A stretch of 35,457 nucleotides of DNA from Anabaena sp. CRKS33 (GCA_001672075.1 LJOT01000013.1:1-35457), one strand, 5' to 3'. Positions 27,135-35,053 are shown, counted from the first letter of the stretch. Numbers and translations: made by a program. Notes: generated from the sequence alone by a model not told the origin.

Positions 27135-27431
27135 ATGGGAAACATCAAATTTGTTAAAGAGAATAAAGAAATAGTGGCCGCAAACGGTGCTAATCTCCGA
27201 CTCAAAGCCGTAGAAAATGGGATTGATATTTATACATTTCTCAGCAAAATCACTAATTGTGGTGGTGTGGGACAATGTACTACTTGTGTTGTCCAAATTA
27301 CTGAAGGACTAGAAAACCTTTCTCCCCGCACAGATTTAGAAAACCGCAAATTCAAAAACAAGCCTGATAATTACCGTCTAGCTTGTCAAACCACAGTTAA
27401 TGGACCTGTTAGCGTTATCACCAAACCCTAA
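27135..27431 (+). CDS. [2Fe-2S] ferredoxin with C-x5-C-x2-C spacing
   Basis: A 98-residue protein with the cluster cysteines C42-x5-C48-x2-C51-x32-C84 ([13 protein letters not shown] and LACQTTV). The five-residue first gap is that of adrenodoxin/Isc-type ferredoxins rather than the four of PetF. The C-terminal half has a Lys/Arg-rich stretch ([12 protein letters not shown]) that could bind an acidic partner. The ATG has AGGA seven bases upstream. It sits alone between psbK and psbM, with its own terminator after it (27470-27489). Which electron donor or acceptor it serves is unknown. Distinct from the plant-type ferredoxin at 12441. Confidence 0.9.
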   Translation: MGNIKFVKENKEIVAANGANLRLKAVENGIDIYTFLSKITNCGGVGQCTTCVVQITEGLENLSPRTDLENRKFKNKPDNYRLACQTTVNGPVSVITKP

Positions 27432-27469
27432 GTTAAATCGGTAGTTAACAAACGTTTATATAGAAAGAT

Positions 27470-27489
27470 AGCCCACTTATGTGGGTTTT
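27470..27489 (+). terminator. terminator of the 98-residue ferredoxin gene
   Basis: GCCCAC (27471-27476), loop TTAT, GTGGGT and then TTT, about 40 bases after the stop codon. A 5-bp GC-rich stem with a short T tract; moderately strong. Confidence 0.65.
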
Positions 27490-27648
27490 AATTTTTATTT
27501 ATTCCAGGTCTGGGGATTTTAGTTGTTTAGCTGGAGATTTGAGTTCCCAGTTATCTATTCGAGTTTCAGAAAATTGGCTTCACTTTGTCATCTGTGATGC
27601 TATTCTAGAGTAGTTGAATAGAAAAATTACACAAAAGGCTATTTTCCT

Positions 27649-27756
27649 ATGCAAGTTAATGATTTGGGCTTTATAGCGAGCATTTTGTTCGTACTAGTAC
27701 CTGCTGTTTTTTTAATCATGCTTTACATCCAAACTGGAAGCCGTGAAGGCAATTAA
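27649..27756 (+). CDS. psbM: photosystem II reaction center protein M
   Basis: A 35-residue single-helix thylakoid protein. [20 protein letters not shown] opens with the near-invariant [11 protein letters not shown] start of PsbM, and IQTGSREGN closes it. PsbM lies at the PSII dimer interface. The ATG is preceded by AAAAGG about 10 bases upstream. It is too short for usual gene finders but unmistakable. It is separate from psbK by 0.66 kb and the ferredoxin gene. Followed by a repeat-containing spacer and a hairpin before the converging glyA gene. Confidence 0.97.
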   Translation: MQVNDLGFIASILFVLVPAVFLIMLYIQTGSREGN

Positions 27757-27824
27757 CTAGTTAAATTGCCAATTACATTGGGTAGGGTGGGTCAGAACCT
27801 AATAACTTGGGTAGTCTAGTCATG

Positions 27825-27853
27825 AATTAGTTTAAATTAGTTTAAATTAGTTT
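27825..27853. repeat. tandem 10-mer AATTAGTTTA repeat
   Basis: Three consecutive copies of the 10-base word AATTAGTTTA (the last cut at AATTAGTTT) between psbM and glyA. No function can be assigned. Confidence 0.6.
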
Positions 27854-27885
27854 CAACTTCCCTCAACCGCCCTTTAAAAATCTCG

Positions 27886-27906
27886 TTCCCAGTCTCAGAC
27901 TGGGAA
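27886..27906. repeat. dispersed palindrome, possible bidirectional terminator psbM/glyA
   Basis: TTCCCAGTCT-C-AGACTGGGAA, a perfect inverted repeat, of a family (CGTTCCCAGTCT...AGACTGGGAA) frequent in cyanobacterial intergenic DNA. It lies six bases before the glyA stop side and after psbM, so it may end both transcripts. Confidence 0.6.
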
Positions 27907-27912
27907 TACTCA

Positions 27913-29202
27913 TCATCTACTCACAGAAACAGGTACAGGAATTTCTATGTGAGGATATAATGGAAAGCGATCGCACAATGCCGCGACTCGTCTCAAACAA
28001 TCCGCAGTTACTATTTCTGAATCTGGAGAAAGTAACCGATCTGCAATAATATTACCAATTTCTGTAAATTCTGCCATACCTAAACCTCTGGTAGTCATAG
28101 CGGGAGAACCTAATCTTAAACCACTGGTAACAAAAGGCGATTTAGTATCAAAGGGAACTGTATTTTTGTTGGCGGTGATATTAACGCTGCTGACTAGCTG
28201 ATCTCCTTTTTTCCCAGTCATGTCAATACAACGTAAATCTACTAACATTAAATGATTATCTGTGCCATCAGATACTAACTTAAAGCCTCTGTTTTGCAGT
28301 TGGGTAGCTAAAGCGCGGGAGTTTTCAATCACTTGGGCAGAATATTGTGTAAACTCAGGTTTCAGAGCTTCTCCAAATGCTACGGCTTTACCAGCAATGA
28401 CGTGTTCTAAAGGTCCCCCTTGAGTTCCTGGGAAAACTGATTTATCTAGCTTTTCACCCAATTCTGGATCACGAGTCAAAATCAAGCCGCCACGGGGACC
28501 ACGTAAGGTTTTATGGGTTGTGGTGGTGACGACATCACAATAAGGTAGGGGGTTAGGATGATGACCTGTAGCGACTAAACCTGCAATATGAGCAATATCA
28601 GCGAGTAAATAAGCGCCAACTTCATCAGCAATACTGCGGAATTTTTCAAAGTCAATAATTCGAGGATAGGCTGAATAACCACAAATTAACAGTTTAGGCC
28701 GTTCTTTAATAGCTAAATCCCGAATTTGATCATAGTCTAATTGTTCGGTGTCTTTACTTACGCCATAATGACGAACTTGAAACCATTTACCAGAAACATT
28801 CACGGGTGAACCGTGGGTAAGATGTCCTCCGTGAGACAAGTCCATACCCATAATTGTGTCTCCCGGTTTTAACAATGTCAGGAAAACGGCAAAATTAGCT
28901 TGCGCCCCAGAATGAGGTTGGACATTAGCATGAGCCGCACCAAATAACAGTTTGGCTCGGTCAATGGCTATTTGTTCAATTTTGTCAACAAATTCACAAC
29001 CGCCATAATAACGTTTACCTGGTAGTCCTTCTGCGTATTTATTGGTTAATACTGAACCTTGGGCGGCTAAAACAGCAGCGGAGGTGAAATTTTCACTGGC
29101 AATTAATTCTAAGTGATCACGTTGTCGCTGTAGTTCTTGATTAATTAGTTCGTTAATGGTAGGGTCTGAGTTTTTTAAGAAGTCTGAGTTAGTTTTGGTC
29201 AC
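27913..29202 (-). CDS. glyA: serine hydroxymethyltransferase
   Basis: PLP enzyme that interconverts serine and glycine with tetrahydrofolate, supplying one-carbon units and, in cyanobacteria, linked to photorespiratory glycine. 429 residues, normal for bacterial SHMT (about 415-430). Hallmarks: [10 protein letters not shown] (33-42), [13 protein letters not shown], the PLP lysine Lys231 in [14 protein letters not shown], and the [10 protein letters not shown] loop. It starts with GTG at 29202, with AGGA eight bases upstream; no better ATG exists. The last residues vary. A tandem repeat array lies 120 bases upstream of its start. It is divergent from the small gene at 29717. Confidence 0.96.
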   Translation of the reverse strand: MTKTNSDFLKNSDPTINELINQELQRQRDHLELIASENFTSAAVLAAQGSVLTNKYAEGLPGKRYYGGCEFVDKIEQIAIDRAKLLFGAAHANVQPHSGAQANFAVFLTLLKPGDTIMGMDLSHGGHLTHGSPVNVSGKWFQVRHYGVSKDTEQLDYDQIRDLAIKERPKLLICGYSAYPRIIDFEKFRSIADEVGAYLLADIAHIAGLVATGHHPNPLPYCDVVTTTTHKTLRGPRGGLILTRDPELGEKLDKSVFPGTQGGPLEHVIAGKAVAFGEALKPEFTQYSAQVIENSRALATQLQNRGFKLVSDGTDNHLMLVDLRCIDMTGKKGDQLVSSVNITANKNTVPFDTKSPFVTSGLRLGSPAMTTRGLGMAEFTEIGNIIADRLLSPDSEIVTADCLRRVAALCDRFPLYPHIEIPVPVSVSR

Positions 29203-29317
29203 TTTGATTATCCTGTTGGGAATTTGTTATGGAATTTGACGAAAATCGAGATCACGGTTAAACCTAAGCTGTTACGCCTCTAAATTTTATAATCCTCATC
29301 TGGCTAGATGTTGTGGT

Positions 29318-29334
29318 GCGGGCATCTTGCCCGC
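29318..29334. repeat. GCGGGCATCTTGCCCGC hairpin repeat
   Basis: A perfect 7-bp stem around TCT, the same dispersed family as the hairpin at 19451. Its right arm is the first part of the adjacent tandem repeats. Confidence 0.7.
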
Positions 29335-29429
29335 TAGAATCATACAAATTCCTTGCCCGCTAGAATCATACAAATTCCTTGCCCGCTAGAATCATACAAA
29401 TTCCTTGCCCGCTAGAATCATACAAATTA
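29326..29429. repeat. four tandem copies of a 26-bp repeat
   Basis: The unit CTTGCCCGCTAGAATCATAC plus AAATTC occurs four times without spacers at 29326, 29352, 29378 and 29404; only the last base of the last unit differs. It probably arose by amplification of one arm of the neighbouring hairpin repeat. Confidence 0.92.
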
Positions 29430-29716
29430 AATGCTGTACAGCACGGTTACTAGGCAACCTGTCTATAATCAGAATTTAGACTGAAATTCTTTAAAGAACT
29501 GGAAATGTCATCATATAGGAATTTTTGATTTTAGTAAATGTGGTGATCTAAATTTATGTATTTTTTGGTACTCAATTTAACAAAAGTTTCAGACATCTAA
29601 GATACAATCAAATCAAGTAGATTTAGCAACCTTCTAAGGTGTCCAGAATTTTTTTCTCAATCATTTCCTAAATCATTCATATAAATTTCTCCTAATTATA
29701 ACAAAAAGGGATTTAG

Positions 29717-29914
29717 ATGTTAGTTATTTTCACCGATAATCAAATCCTTAGCCCAGAAACAGTTTGTCAGTCTTGTTTACTGGCAAATGGTAAGGGACAA
29801 CCTCGCTGGAGTGGGGGAAAACTGGGCTGTGGTCAGGCAATTAATAATTTTACCCAACAACAGCCAGATCAATATGAGTGTATGATGGGTTTTCGGGTTG
29901 CCAATATAGAATAA
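29717..29914 (+). CDS. small four-cysteine protein, unknown function
   Basis: A 65-residue frame that starts with ATG after AAAAAGGG (about seven bases before). Cysteines at 17, 20, 38 and 55, with C-x2-C (CQSCLLANGKGQPRWSGGK, in part) and GCGQ, could bind a metal. The pattern of Gly, Trp and Pro around the first pair looks conserved rather than random. I believe similar small proteins occur in other cyanobacteria, but cannot check. It precedes tic20 by 80 bases on the same strand and might share its transcript. No function is recognised. Confidence 0.7.
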   Translation: MLVIFTDNQILSPETVCQSCLLANGKGQPRWSGGKLGCGQAINNFTQQQPDQYECMMGFRVANIE

Positions 29915-29994
29915 TTGGATTCGTTATCAAGATCAAGCATCTGCGTTATCCTAAGCTCAATAGCTGTTGAAATTTAGCCACAGGAGAATATAAA

Positions 29995-30471
29995 ATGTCT
30001 TGGCGCGGGTCTACAACTTTCCCTGATCGAATTTTCGCTTGTTTACCTTATTTATTGCCTTTAATTGAGGTGTTTGCCTTCGGTCAGTTCTTTCTTAATG
30101 ATTTTCCACTGCTGGGACTGATATTTTTACCGCTTTTACCTCTGTTAAGAATTTACTATGGTGTTCGCTATGCAGGAATGATTATTTTCTTTGCTTTGTG
30201 GCTTTTAGTGGTGAGAAATGAGAAAATTAGTCATTTTATTCGTTTCAATACCATGCAAGCCATCATTTTAGATATTGTGATCTTTTTATGTAGCATTTTG
30301 ACTGATATTGTCAAATTTGTTCCTGGTAGTGGATTTGCTATGCAAACACTCTATACAACCATTTTTATGGGAATAGTAGCGGCAGTTGTGTATTCCGTTG
30401 CTCAGTCGTTAATGGGGAAATATGCGGAAATTCCAGCGATTTCCGATGCTGTTTATATGCAGGTACGCTAA
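29995..30471 (+). CDS. Tic20-family membrane protein
   Basis: A 158-residue protein related to Tic20/Ycf60, the plastid inner-envelope import channel subunit; cyanobacterial homologues have unproven roles. It has four hydrophobic segments (about 14-35, 38-56, 58-78, 88-112 and 120-140 in part). The conserved FACLPYLLPLIEVFAFG (14-30), IRFNTMQAI (82-90) and a C-terminal polar tail are as in the family. The ATG has AGGAG about eight bases upstream. It converges with the FAH-family gene, with three bases between the stops. The family call is sure, its function in this organism is not. Confidence 0.9.
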   Translation: MSWRGSTTFPDRIFACLPYLLPLIEVFAFGQFFLNDFPLLGLIFLPLLPLLRIYYGVRYAGMIIFFALWLLVVRNEKISHFIRFNTMQAIILDIVIFLCSILTDIVKFVPGSGFAMQTLYTTIFMGIVAAVVYSVAQSLMGKYAEIPAISDAVYMQVR

Positions 30472-30474
30472 AGA

Positions 30475-31248
30475 TTAACTGCGGATAACTGTGTTTTCTA
30501 GGCGACCAATACCTTCTATTTCTATACAGATGCGATCGCCTATTTGCAAAGCTCCTACACCCATAGGTGTACCAGTTAATACTATATCCCCAGGTAATAA
30601 AGTCATCACTTGACTGATATAAGACACCAAAAAATCTGGGGAAAATACCATTTGATCAATACAAGCAGATTGGACAGGCTGGGGATGATCATTTAAAAAA
30701 GTCTGTAATTTAGCCCCTGGGTTTAATTCTCGGACAATCCAAGGACCCAAAGGACAAAAAGTATCAAAACCTTTGGCTCTTGTCCATTGCTGGTCTTTTT
30801 GTTGTAAATCCCTGGCTGTGACATCATTAGCAATGGTGTAACCCCAAATTTTACTTTGGGCTTGGGCTGGGGCACAATTAATTGTGCGATCGCCAATCAC
30901 AATGGCCAACTCTCCTTCATAATCTACCCTTTGAGATTGGTGGGGATATTTAATTTCTCCATCTGACGCAATTACAGATGTAGGCGGTTTCAGAAATATA
31001 AGCGGTTCAGCGGGTACTGATGTTCCCATTTCCGCTGCATGATCAACATAATTCCTCCCCACGGCGACAATTTTGGAAGGCGCACAGGGGGCTAGAATTG
31101 TATAACAATTGGGTTCTAGGGTTAAATTCGTAGGTTTACCCTGCAACCAAGGTGGAGCGTCTAACACTTCCACGTTCTGGGATAACTGGAGCAACCCATA
31201 ATAAATTTTACCTTCTTGACTTTGAACTCGCACATATCGCTGCGCCAT
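30475..31248 (-). CDS. fumarylacetoacetate hydrolase-family protein
   Basis: A 257-residue FAH-fold protein. VGRNYVDHAAEMG (63-75), the metal ligands Glu111 and Glu113 (DYEGELAIVIG) and Asp142 (NDVTARDLQ), and TGTPMGVG near the end are the family's usual elements. Relatives include fumarylpyruvate hydrolase, acylpyruvase and 2-hydroxyhepta-2,4-diene-1,7-dioate isomerase/oxaloacetate decarboxylase types; which of these applies cannot be decided. In cyanobacteria it is usually a single cytosolic gene without an aromatic-degradation cluster, which argues against a catabolic aromatic pathway here. The ATG at 31248 opens the frame. It converges with tic20. Confidence 0.9.
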   Translation of the reverse strand: MAQRYVRVQSQEGKIYYGLLQLSQNVEVLDAPPWLQGKPTNLTLEPNCYTILAPCAPSKIVAVGRNYVDHAAEMGTSVPAEPLIFLKPPTSVIASDGEIKYPHQSQRVDYEGELAIVIGDRTINCAPAQAQSKIWGYTIANDVTARDLQQKDQQWTRAKGFDTFCPLGPWIVRELNPGAKLQTFLNDHPQPVQSACIDQMVFSPDFLVSYISQVMTLLPGDIVLTGTPMGVGALQIGDRICIEIEGIGRLENTVIRS

Positions 31249-31419
31249 AACCTGAATAAATATCCTTAAATCTGCTTTATTACACCAGAATTTGACTAAT
31301 GATTGTCATTGAAAACTGGTTATATTATAAGATAAATACGGAAAACGTCCTAAATTTACTCCAAAAATAAAGTCTAGCGGTAACGGATTATTGGTTAAAA
31401 TTGTGCTACAATCAAAAAG

Positions 31420-31515
31420 CTAAAAAATTGTCAAAATTCCTTGTTGTTTGAGACGTTGATTAATAAAAGTATCGCTAACAGCAATATTAGTATGAATTAA
31501 CACCTCTTCAGCCAT
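31420..31515 (-). CDS. possible remnant or very small ORF in the rpsF leader region
   Basis: An ATG-to-TAG frame of 31 codons, [16 protein letters not shown] in its first half, ending in [11 protein letters not shown]. Its composition is protein-like, unlike the AT-rich noise around it. It may be the end of a lost gene. I know no match, and it lies within the upstream region of rpsF. Confidence 0.25.
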   Translation of the reverse strand: MAEEVLIHTNIAVSDTFINQRLKQQGILTIF

Positions 31516-31541
31516 TTTGTCCAAAAGGTGAATTAACGAAT

Positions 31542-31865
31542 ATGACCACAGTTTACGAAACCATGTACATTCTGCGTCCTGATTTGGGAGATGAGCAAAT
31601 AGTACAACAAATTGCCAAATATGAAAACTTGATTCGGGAACACGGGGCTGAGAATATTGAAATTCAAAACCGTGGTAAACGTCGTCTGGCTTATGAAATT
31701 AAAAAGCATCGTGATGGCGTTTATGTGCAAATGAATTATACAGGACCTGGAACTGCGATCGCTATTATGGAACGCGCTATGAGATTAAGCGAAGAAGTGA
31801 TTCGCCATATGACAGTTAAGCAAGAAGTTCCCAAGCAGAAAGCAGAAGCAGAAGCAGCAGCCTAA
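31542..31865 (+). CDS. rpsF: 30S ribosomal protein S6
   Basis: S6 binds 16S rRNA together with S18 in the platform of the 30S subunit. The 107-residue protein has [16 protein letters not shown] (5-20), [22 protein letters not shown] (35-56, in part), [13 protein letters not shown] and a short acidic/Ala-rich tail ([10 protein letters not shown]). All are typical of bacterial S6; the family length is about 95-135. The ATG has AAAGGTG about ten bases upstream. In many bacteria rpsF is followed by rpsR, but here it stands alone before a coiled-coil gene, as is usual for cyanobacteria. Confidence 0.96.
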   Translation: MTTVYETMYILRPDLGDEQIVQQIAKYENLIREHGAENIEIQNRGKRRLAYEIKKHRDGVYVQMNYTGPGTAIAIMERAMRLSEEVIRHMTVKQEVPKQKAEAEAAA

Positions 31866-31900
31866 TAACAACATTGTTAGGTGACAAGTATCAGCCGTTC

Positions 31901-31919
31901 ACCTACCGCTTAGGTAGGT
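31901..31919 (+). terminator. hairpin downstream of rpsF
   Basis: ACCTACC (31901-31907) and GGTAGGT (31913-31919) form a 7-bp stem with a five-base loop, 36 bases after rpsF. No T tract follows; the role is inferred from position. Confidence 0.4.
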
Positions 31920-32026
31920 AATGGTCTAAAAATATAGATATAGTCAATAGTTTCAGTGAACTGGAAATCAAGGATATTTTTAAACAACGGGAATGTTAAT
32001 ATTACAGTTATATACAAGAGGTATAA

Positions 32027-32593
32027 GTGACTGTGAACCAATCTGATATACCAAACATTCCCGAACTGTCTACCGAAATGTCCCGGTTGCGAGAAGAGTT
32101 ACAACTGCGAGATCAATTAGTAGAGCAATTATCTCAAGAACTATTCCGGCTAGTTAAGGGTAACATTACCTTTACACCACCACAATCCGAGCCAGGGATA
32201 GATTTGAATCAATTGCAGGCGTTAAGAGATCAACTTCAATCTGTGGAAGAGCAGGTGAGATGCTACGAAGAGGAAATTAGGACTCGTGACACAAAAATTT
32301 ACCAACTACAAGAGTCAGTGCAAGAGCTAACTGATCGAAATAGAATGCTCCAGCAGGTAGTAGAAGAATTACCCCAAATTTACCGACGTAAGTTTGAGGA
32401 ACGCATAAAACCAGTGAGGGATCAAGTAATAATATTACAAAGGGAAAATCGCCAATTAAAAGCCGAATTGCAGAGTGTGAGTTATCGTTTAGCGCTCAAA
32501 AACCGGCACACAAATCATGGTGGTCTTGATTTACCTACTTTTCCTCGTTCAGAAGTTGCAACAGATCATATATCTGCTCCTCAAAACACTTAA
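32027..32593 (+). CDS. coiled-coil protein of unknown function
   Basis: A 188-residue protein dominated by two predicted coiled coils (about 14-45 and 60-150, with regular Leu/Ile/Val spacing and many Glu, Arg, Gln). A flexible Pro/Ser/Thr-rich tail follows (about 163-188). There is no cysteine pair, signal or membrane segment. It starts at GTG 32027, with AGAGG five bases upstream, the best ribosome site in the region. It converges with the STAS gene. Proteins of this type in filamentous cyanobacteria include filament-forming ones, but also many of unknown role; I do not assign it to any. Confidence 0.78.
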   Translation: MTVNQSDIPNIPELSTEMSRLREELQLRDQLVEQLSQELFRLVKGNITFTPPQSEPGIDLNQLQALRDQLQSVEEQVRCYEEEIRTRDTKIYQLQESVQELTDRNRMLQQVVEELPQIYRRKFEERIKPVRDQVIILQRENRQLKAELQSVSYRLALKNRHTNHGGLDLPTFPRSEVATDHISAPQNT

Positions 32594-32632
32594 AATTTGT
32601 GACTGTATTGAAACTAAATCAAAACCTTTGTG

Positions 32633-32662
32633 CCGCAGTATTTAGACTTTTAGATACTGCGG
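32633..32662. terminator. long hairpin between converging coiled-coil and STAS genes
   Basis: CCGCAGTAT (32633-32641) and ATACTGCGG (32654-32662) form a perfect 9-bp stem; the inner bases can extend it with A-U and G-U pairs. Placed between converging genes, so a bidirectional terminator is likely. Confidence 0.65.
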
Positions 32663-32694
32663 ATTATAAGTATTGACTGGGAAAATACTGTAAA

Positions 32695-33048
32695 TTAGCT
32701 CGCTAATAACGAGTGTTGATCTTGAGTGGAAGTAAAAATATCTTCATAATTTGGGAAAATTTCAAATACTGAATCAAGTTGGGTCAGTTCCAAAATCAAT
32801 TTCACAGGGGCTTTGACATTGCAAAGAACTAACCGACAACCAATTTTACGCGCTGTAGTCAGACCCTTGACAAGGGGAACTAATCCAGAACTATCCATAA
32901 AATCTACATCTGCTAAATCTATAACCCAAAGTTGATGGCCTTGAGGTTTAATTTGGTCCATCTGTTCACTCAAGTTCGTACCACTGTCTAGGTCTATACT
33001 ACCCTGGGGTTTAAACAAAATCACTTGGCGTTCTTGTGTAAGAGTCAT
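32695..33048 (-). CDS. STAS-domain protein, anti-sigma factor antagonist type
   Basis: A 117-residue single STAS domain. DLADVDFMDSSGLVPLVKGL (44-63) contains the Ser53/Ser54 site that in SpoIIAA-type proteins is phosphorylated by an anti-sigma kinase. The N-terminal KPQGSIDLDSGTNL and the C-terminal LTQLDSVFEIFPN strand-helix match the fold. Anti-sigma antagonists switch partners by phosphorylation. No anti-sigma kinase or PP2C gene is adjacent, so partners must lie elsewhere. Cyanobacterial STAS proteins take part in stress and developmental signalling, but the pathway here is unknown. Confidence 0.88.
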   Translation of the reverse strand: MTLTQERQVILFKPQGSIDLDSGTNLSEQMDQIKPQGHQLWVIDLADVDFMDSSGLVPLVKGLTTARKIGCRLVLCNVKAPVKLILELTQLDSVFEIFPNYEDIFTSTQDQHSLLAS

Positions 33049-33353
33049 AAATTTAACCGAGTATTTGAAACACGAAGAAAGAAAAAACTGACATTAATAC
33101 TGTTTATAATTCAACCGCAAAATGACTATTTTCGCAAAGTTATCTGAATTAAAAGCAACGCGGTTGAGAATTTTTTCAATATTTATGTCGTATAATTTGT
33201 TGATATGTTTTTCTAGTATAGGCATAATTCTTTCCCAATTTCAGTAACAAACTTATCATTATTGAAATAATTTGACTGAAATAGTTTGACACTCTCACCA
33301 AAAATAAGCAAAGATATGGTACAGGTAAAAATTTGTAAACTCGGTGGTAGCGG
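33049..33353. other. intergenic region between divergent STAS and DedA genes
   Basis: About 305 AT-rich bases holding both promoters. No convincing gene, repeat or RNA is seen; the open frames present are in the antisense of the DedA start or are Tyr/Ile-rich noise. Confidence 0.5.
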
Positions 33354-33983
33354 ATGTCTTTTGAGCTAATTTCACTAGAAAACATCCAAGAAATTGCTCA
33401 TAATTATGGTTATTTAGCGATTTTTTTGGGAATATTGCTAGAAAATTTGGGTATTCCTCTTCCTGGGGAAACCGTAACCATTGTTGGTGGTTTTTTGGCT
33501 GGTAGCAATGAATTAAATTATTGGCTGGTTCTTGGTAATGCGGTCGGAGGGGCTGTCATTGGTGGTAATTGCGGCTATTGGATAGGTAGAGTGGGCGGTT
33601 GGCCTTTTCTGCTGCAAGCTGGGAAGATTTTCCGCATTTCAGAGGTACGACTGTTGAGTATTAAGGAGCAATTTACTGAAAACGCCGCTAAAGCTGTATT
33701 TTTTGGCCGCTTTTTTGCCTTATTGCGAATTTTTGCTTCACCACTGGCAGGTATAGCAGAAATGCCCTTTGGTAAATTCCTCATTTATAATGTAGCTGGG
33801 GCGACTGCGTGGGGTGGTGTGATGGTGACTTTAGCTTTTTTTGCGGGGAGAATTATTTCCCTAGAACAATTGGTGTCCTGGGTAAGTAAATTTGCGATTT
33901 TGGCTTTACTTATTTTAGTTGCTGTCATTGTTATCCCAATTTGGTTGGAGTCCCGCACTGTGAAGCAGCAAACGGAAGAGTAG
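33354..33983 (+). CDS. DedA/VTT-domain membrane protein
   Basis: A 209-residue integral membrane protein of the DedA (SNARE-associated/VTT) superfamily, whose bacterial members flip or transport undecaprenyl phosphate or phospholipids. Motifs: LLENLGIPLPGETV (28-41) with the conserved acidic/Gly-Pro re-entrant loop, GGNCGYWIGRVGGW (70-83), and FFGRFFALLRIFASPLAGIAEM (115-136, in part) with the conserved arginines. Hydrophobic segments run at about 17-50, 57-75, 140-165 and 175-200. The ATG is preceded by GGTGG. Followed by a strong terminator at 34034. The exact lipid substrate is not known. Confidence 0.9.
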   Translation: MSFELISLENIQEIAHNYGYLAIFLGILLENLGIPLPGETVTIVGGFLAGSNELNYWLVLGNAVGGAVIGGNCGYWIGRVGGWPFLLQAGKIFRISEVRLLSIKEQFTENAAKAVFFGRFFALLRIFASPLAGIAEMPFGKFLIYNVAGATAWGGVMVTLAFFAGRIISLEQLVSWVSKFAILALLILVAVIVIPIWLESRTVKQQTEE

Positions 33984-34033
33984 GTAATTGACTTTTTAAG
34001 TGCTTTTGATGGAATCAAGGTATCATTATTATT

Positions 34034-34072
34034 AGATAGGTCCGATTGACAATACTTGACCTATCTTTTTTT
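34034..34072 (+). terminator. strong terminator of dedA
   Basis: AGATAGGTC (34034-34042) and GACCTATCT (34058-34066) form a perfect 9-bp stem with a 15-base loop, followed by a run of seven T. It begins 50 bases after the dedA stop. The same hairpin occurs in the second repeat copy at 35214-35246. Confidence 0.85.
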
Positions 34073-34172
34073 ATCATTTGTTACTCCTAATGGAAGTTGG
34101 GAAATTAATCCTTGATTATTTCCGGTAGAACCATATCCGGGAGAAAGTCTGAGTCATTTTTTGAGACGCTAG

Positions 34173-34193
34173 AACCGGTGTCATCGGTTTTTT
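34173..34193 (+). terminator. second terminator-like hairpin in the repeat
   Basis: AACCG (34173-34177), seven-base loop, CGGTT (34185-34189) and T run to 34193. In the second copy the stem is weakened to GGCTG/CGGTT, kept only by G-U pairs. Confidence 0.45.
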
Positions 34194-34256
34194 ACGCCGT
34201 TTGGGGAAATGATAGAACATCAGAAGAGAATTTAGAATGTTGAAAGCGATCGCTTG

Positions 34257-34679
34257 CTATTTTCTGGTACACATTAACGACAATATTAATTCTGCAAAAA
34301 GAGAAACAGAAATAATCAAAGTATTTCCTAAACTTTTAACTTCAGTAAAATCACGATCACCTGTAATGAAAAAATCAGCATCAGAAGCGATCGCACATTC
34401 CAGAAATTTAGCATCTTTGTAATCTCTAGGAAAATCTATTTTTGTCAAAACCTCAATAAGCTGAGTTGAATTTTGAATTAAACCTAGCCATTTGTTTCTT
34501 TTGTCATCAGTTAATTTTAGTTTTTTTCTAGCTAATACCTCCTGATACTCTGCTAAAATATCTGCTGAAACTATCCATTGATAGTCAGATTGAGCGATAA
34601 TCCAAATAATAACAGATTCTGGTTTTCTACCAGCGATCGCCGCAGATACTAAAATGTTAGTATCTATAACAACTTTCAT
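34257..34679 (-). CDS. PIN-domain toxin (COG1569 type)
   Basis: A 140-residue PIN-fold ribonuclease, the toxin of a type II toxin-antitoxin pair. Acidic active-site residues: Asp6 (MKVVIDTNILVSA), Glu44 (DILAEYQEVL), Asp89 (RDYKDAKFL) and Asp108/Asp110 (ITGDRDF). All expected positions are filled. Its ATG overlaps the antitoxin's stop by four bases (ATGA), typical of coupled toxin-antitoxin genes. The antisense of its C-terminus is inside direct repeat copy 1. PIN toxins usually cut tRNA or mRNA; the target here is unknown. The family call is sure. Confidence 0.93.
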   Translation of the reverse strand: MKVVIDTNILVSAAIAGRKPESVIIWIIAQSDYQWIVSADILAEYQEVLARKKLKLTDDKRNKWLGLIQNSTQLIEVLTKIDFPRDYKDAKFLECAIASDADFFITGDRDFTEVKSLGNTLIISVSLFAELILSLMCTRK

Positions 34680-35041
34680 TCTCCTCTCCTATAAGCATCA
34701 ATTTCTTCAGCAATTTCTTCTTCAGTTAAAGGGTTATCAGCGTGTAAAACTTGCGTTTCTTCACATAATGCCATAAACTCTTTTGCTAAAGTTTGTTGAT
34801 GTGCATCTGGTTGGTAATTATTGTTAATTTCCTGCATCATTTTAACTTTCACCTCTAGTAAATTTTGTGCTGCTTCTCCTGATAGAATAGTTACTGCTGA
34901 CTGAGATTGATTAAGCTGCTGTTTTTCTGACAAAGCCTTTAAAGCATCAGTAATTACATCATCAGGTTTTTGATATTTCCCTGTTTCTAGCTGTGCTTGC
35001 AATAATTTTTCTTGTTCTGGATTGAGAATGATTTGCATCAT
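34676..35041 (-). CDS. ParD-like antitoxin of the PIN pair
   Basis: A 121-residue protein whose N-terminal 40 residues (QIILNPEQEKLLQAQLETGK, then KPDDVITDALKAL) form a ribbon-helix-helix-like DNA-binding domain of the ParD kind. The longer C-terminal part, rich in Glu and Gln (LAKEFMALCEETQVLHADN, then EEEIAEEIDAYRRGE), would wrap the toxin. It starts at the ATG at 35041, with AGGAG five bases upstream, and overlaps the toxin start by four bases. It probably represses its own operon by binding palindromes upstream. A truncated small gene precedes it by 12 bases. Confidence 0.87.
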   Translation of the reverse strand: MMQIILNPEQEKLLQAQLETGKYQKPDDVITDALKALSEKQQLNQSQSAVTILSGEAAQNLLEVKVKMMQEINNNYQPDAHQQTLAKEFMALCEETQVLHADNPLTEEEIAEEIDAYRRGE

Positions 35042-35053
35042 ACATTTCTACTC

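Larger units (their letters stand above)
29203..29716. other. repeat-rich intergenic region upstream of glyA
   Basis: About 510 bases between divergent genes, containing the hairpin and four 26-bp tandem repeats annotated separately. No further gene or RNA was recognised. Promoters of glyA and of the 65-residue gene must be here. Confidence 0.5.
34025..34277. repeat. direct repeat copy 1, containing terminator hairpins and the toxin 3' end
   Basis: About 253 bases nearly identical to 35205-35457, by eye about 12 substitutions and three short indels, that is about 94% identical. It starts at ATTATTATTAGATAGG and spans the 3' flank and the last codons of the PIN toxin. Offset between copies is about 1180 bases. 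Confidence 0.92.

Noticed and set aside
29326..29429. CRISPR-like array
   Set aside because: The 26-bp units follow one another directly, with no unique spacers, and no cas genes lie nearby.
34237..34422. Plus-strand frame opposite the toxin
   Set aside because: It starts in the repeat flank and continues antisense to the PIN gene with no ribosome site or protein-like pattern.
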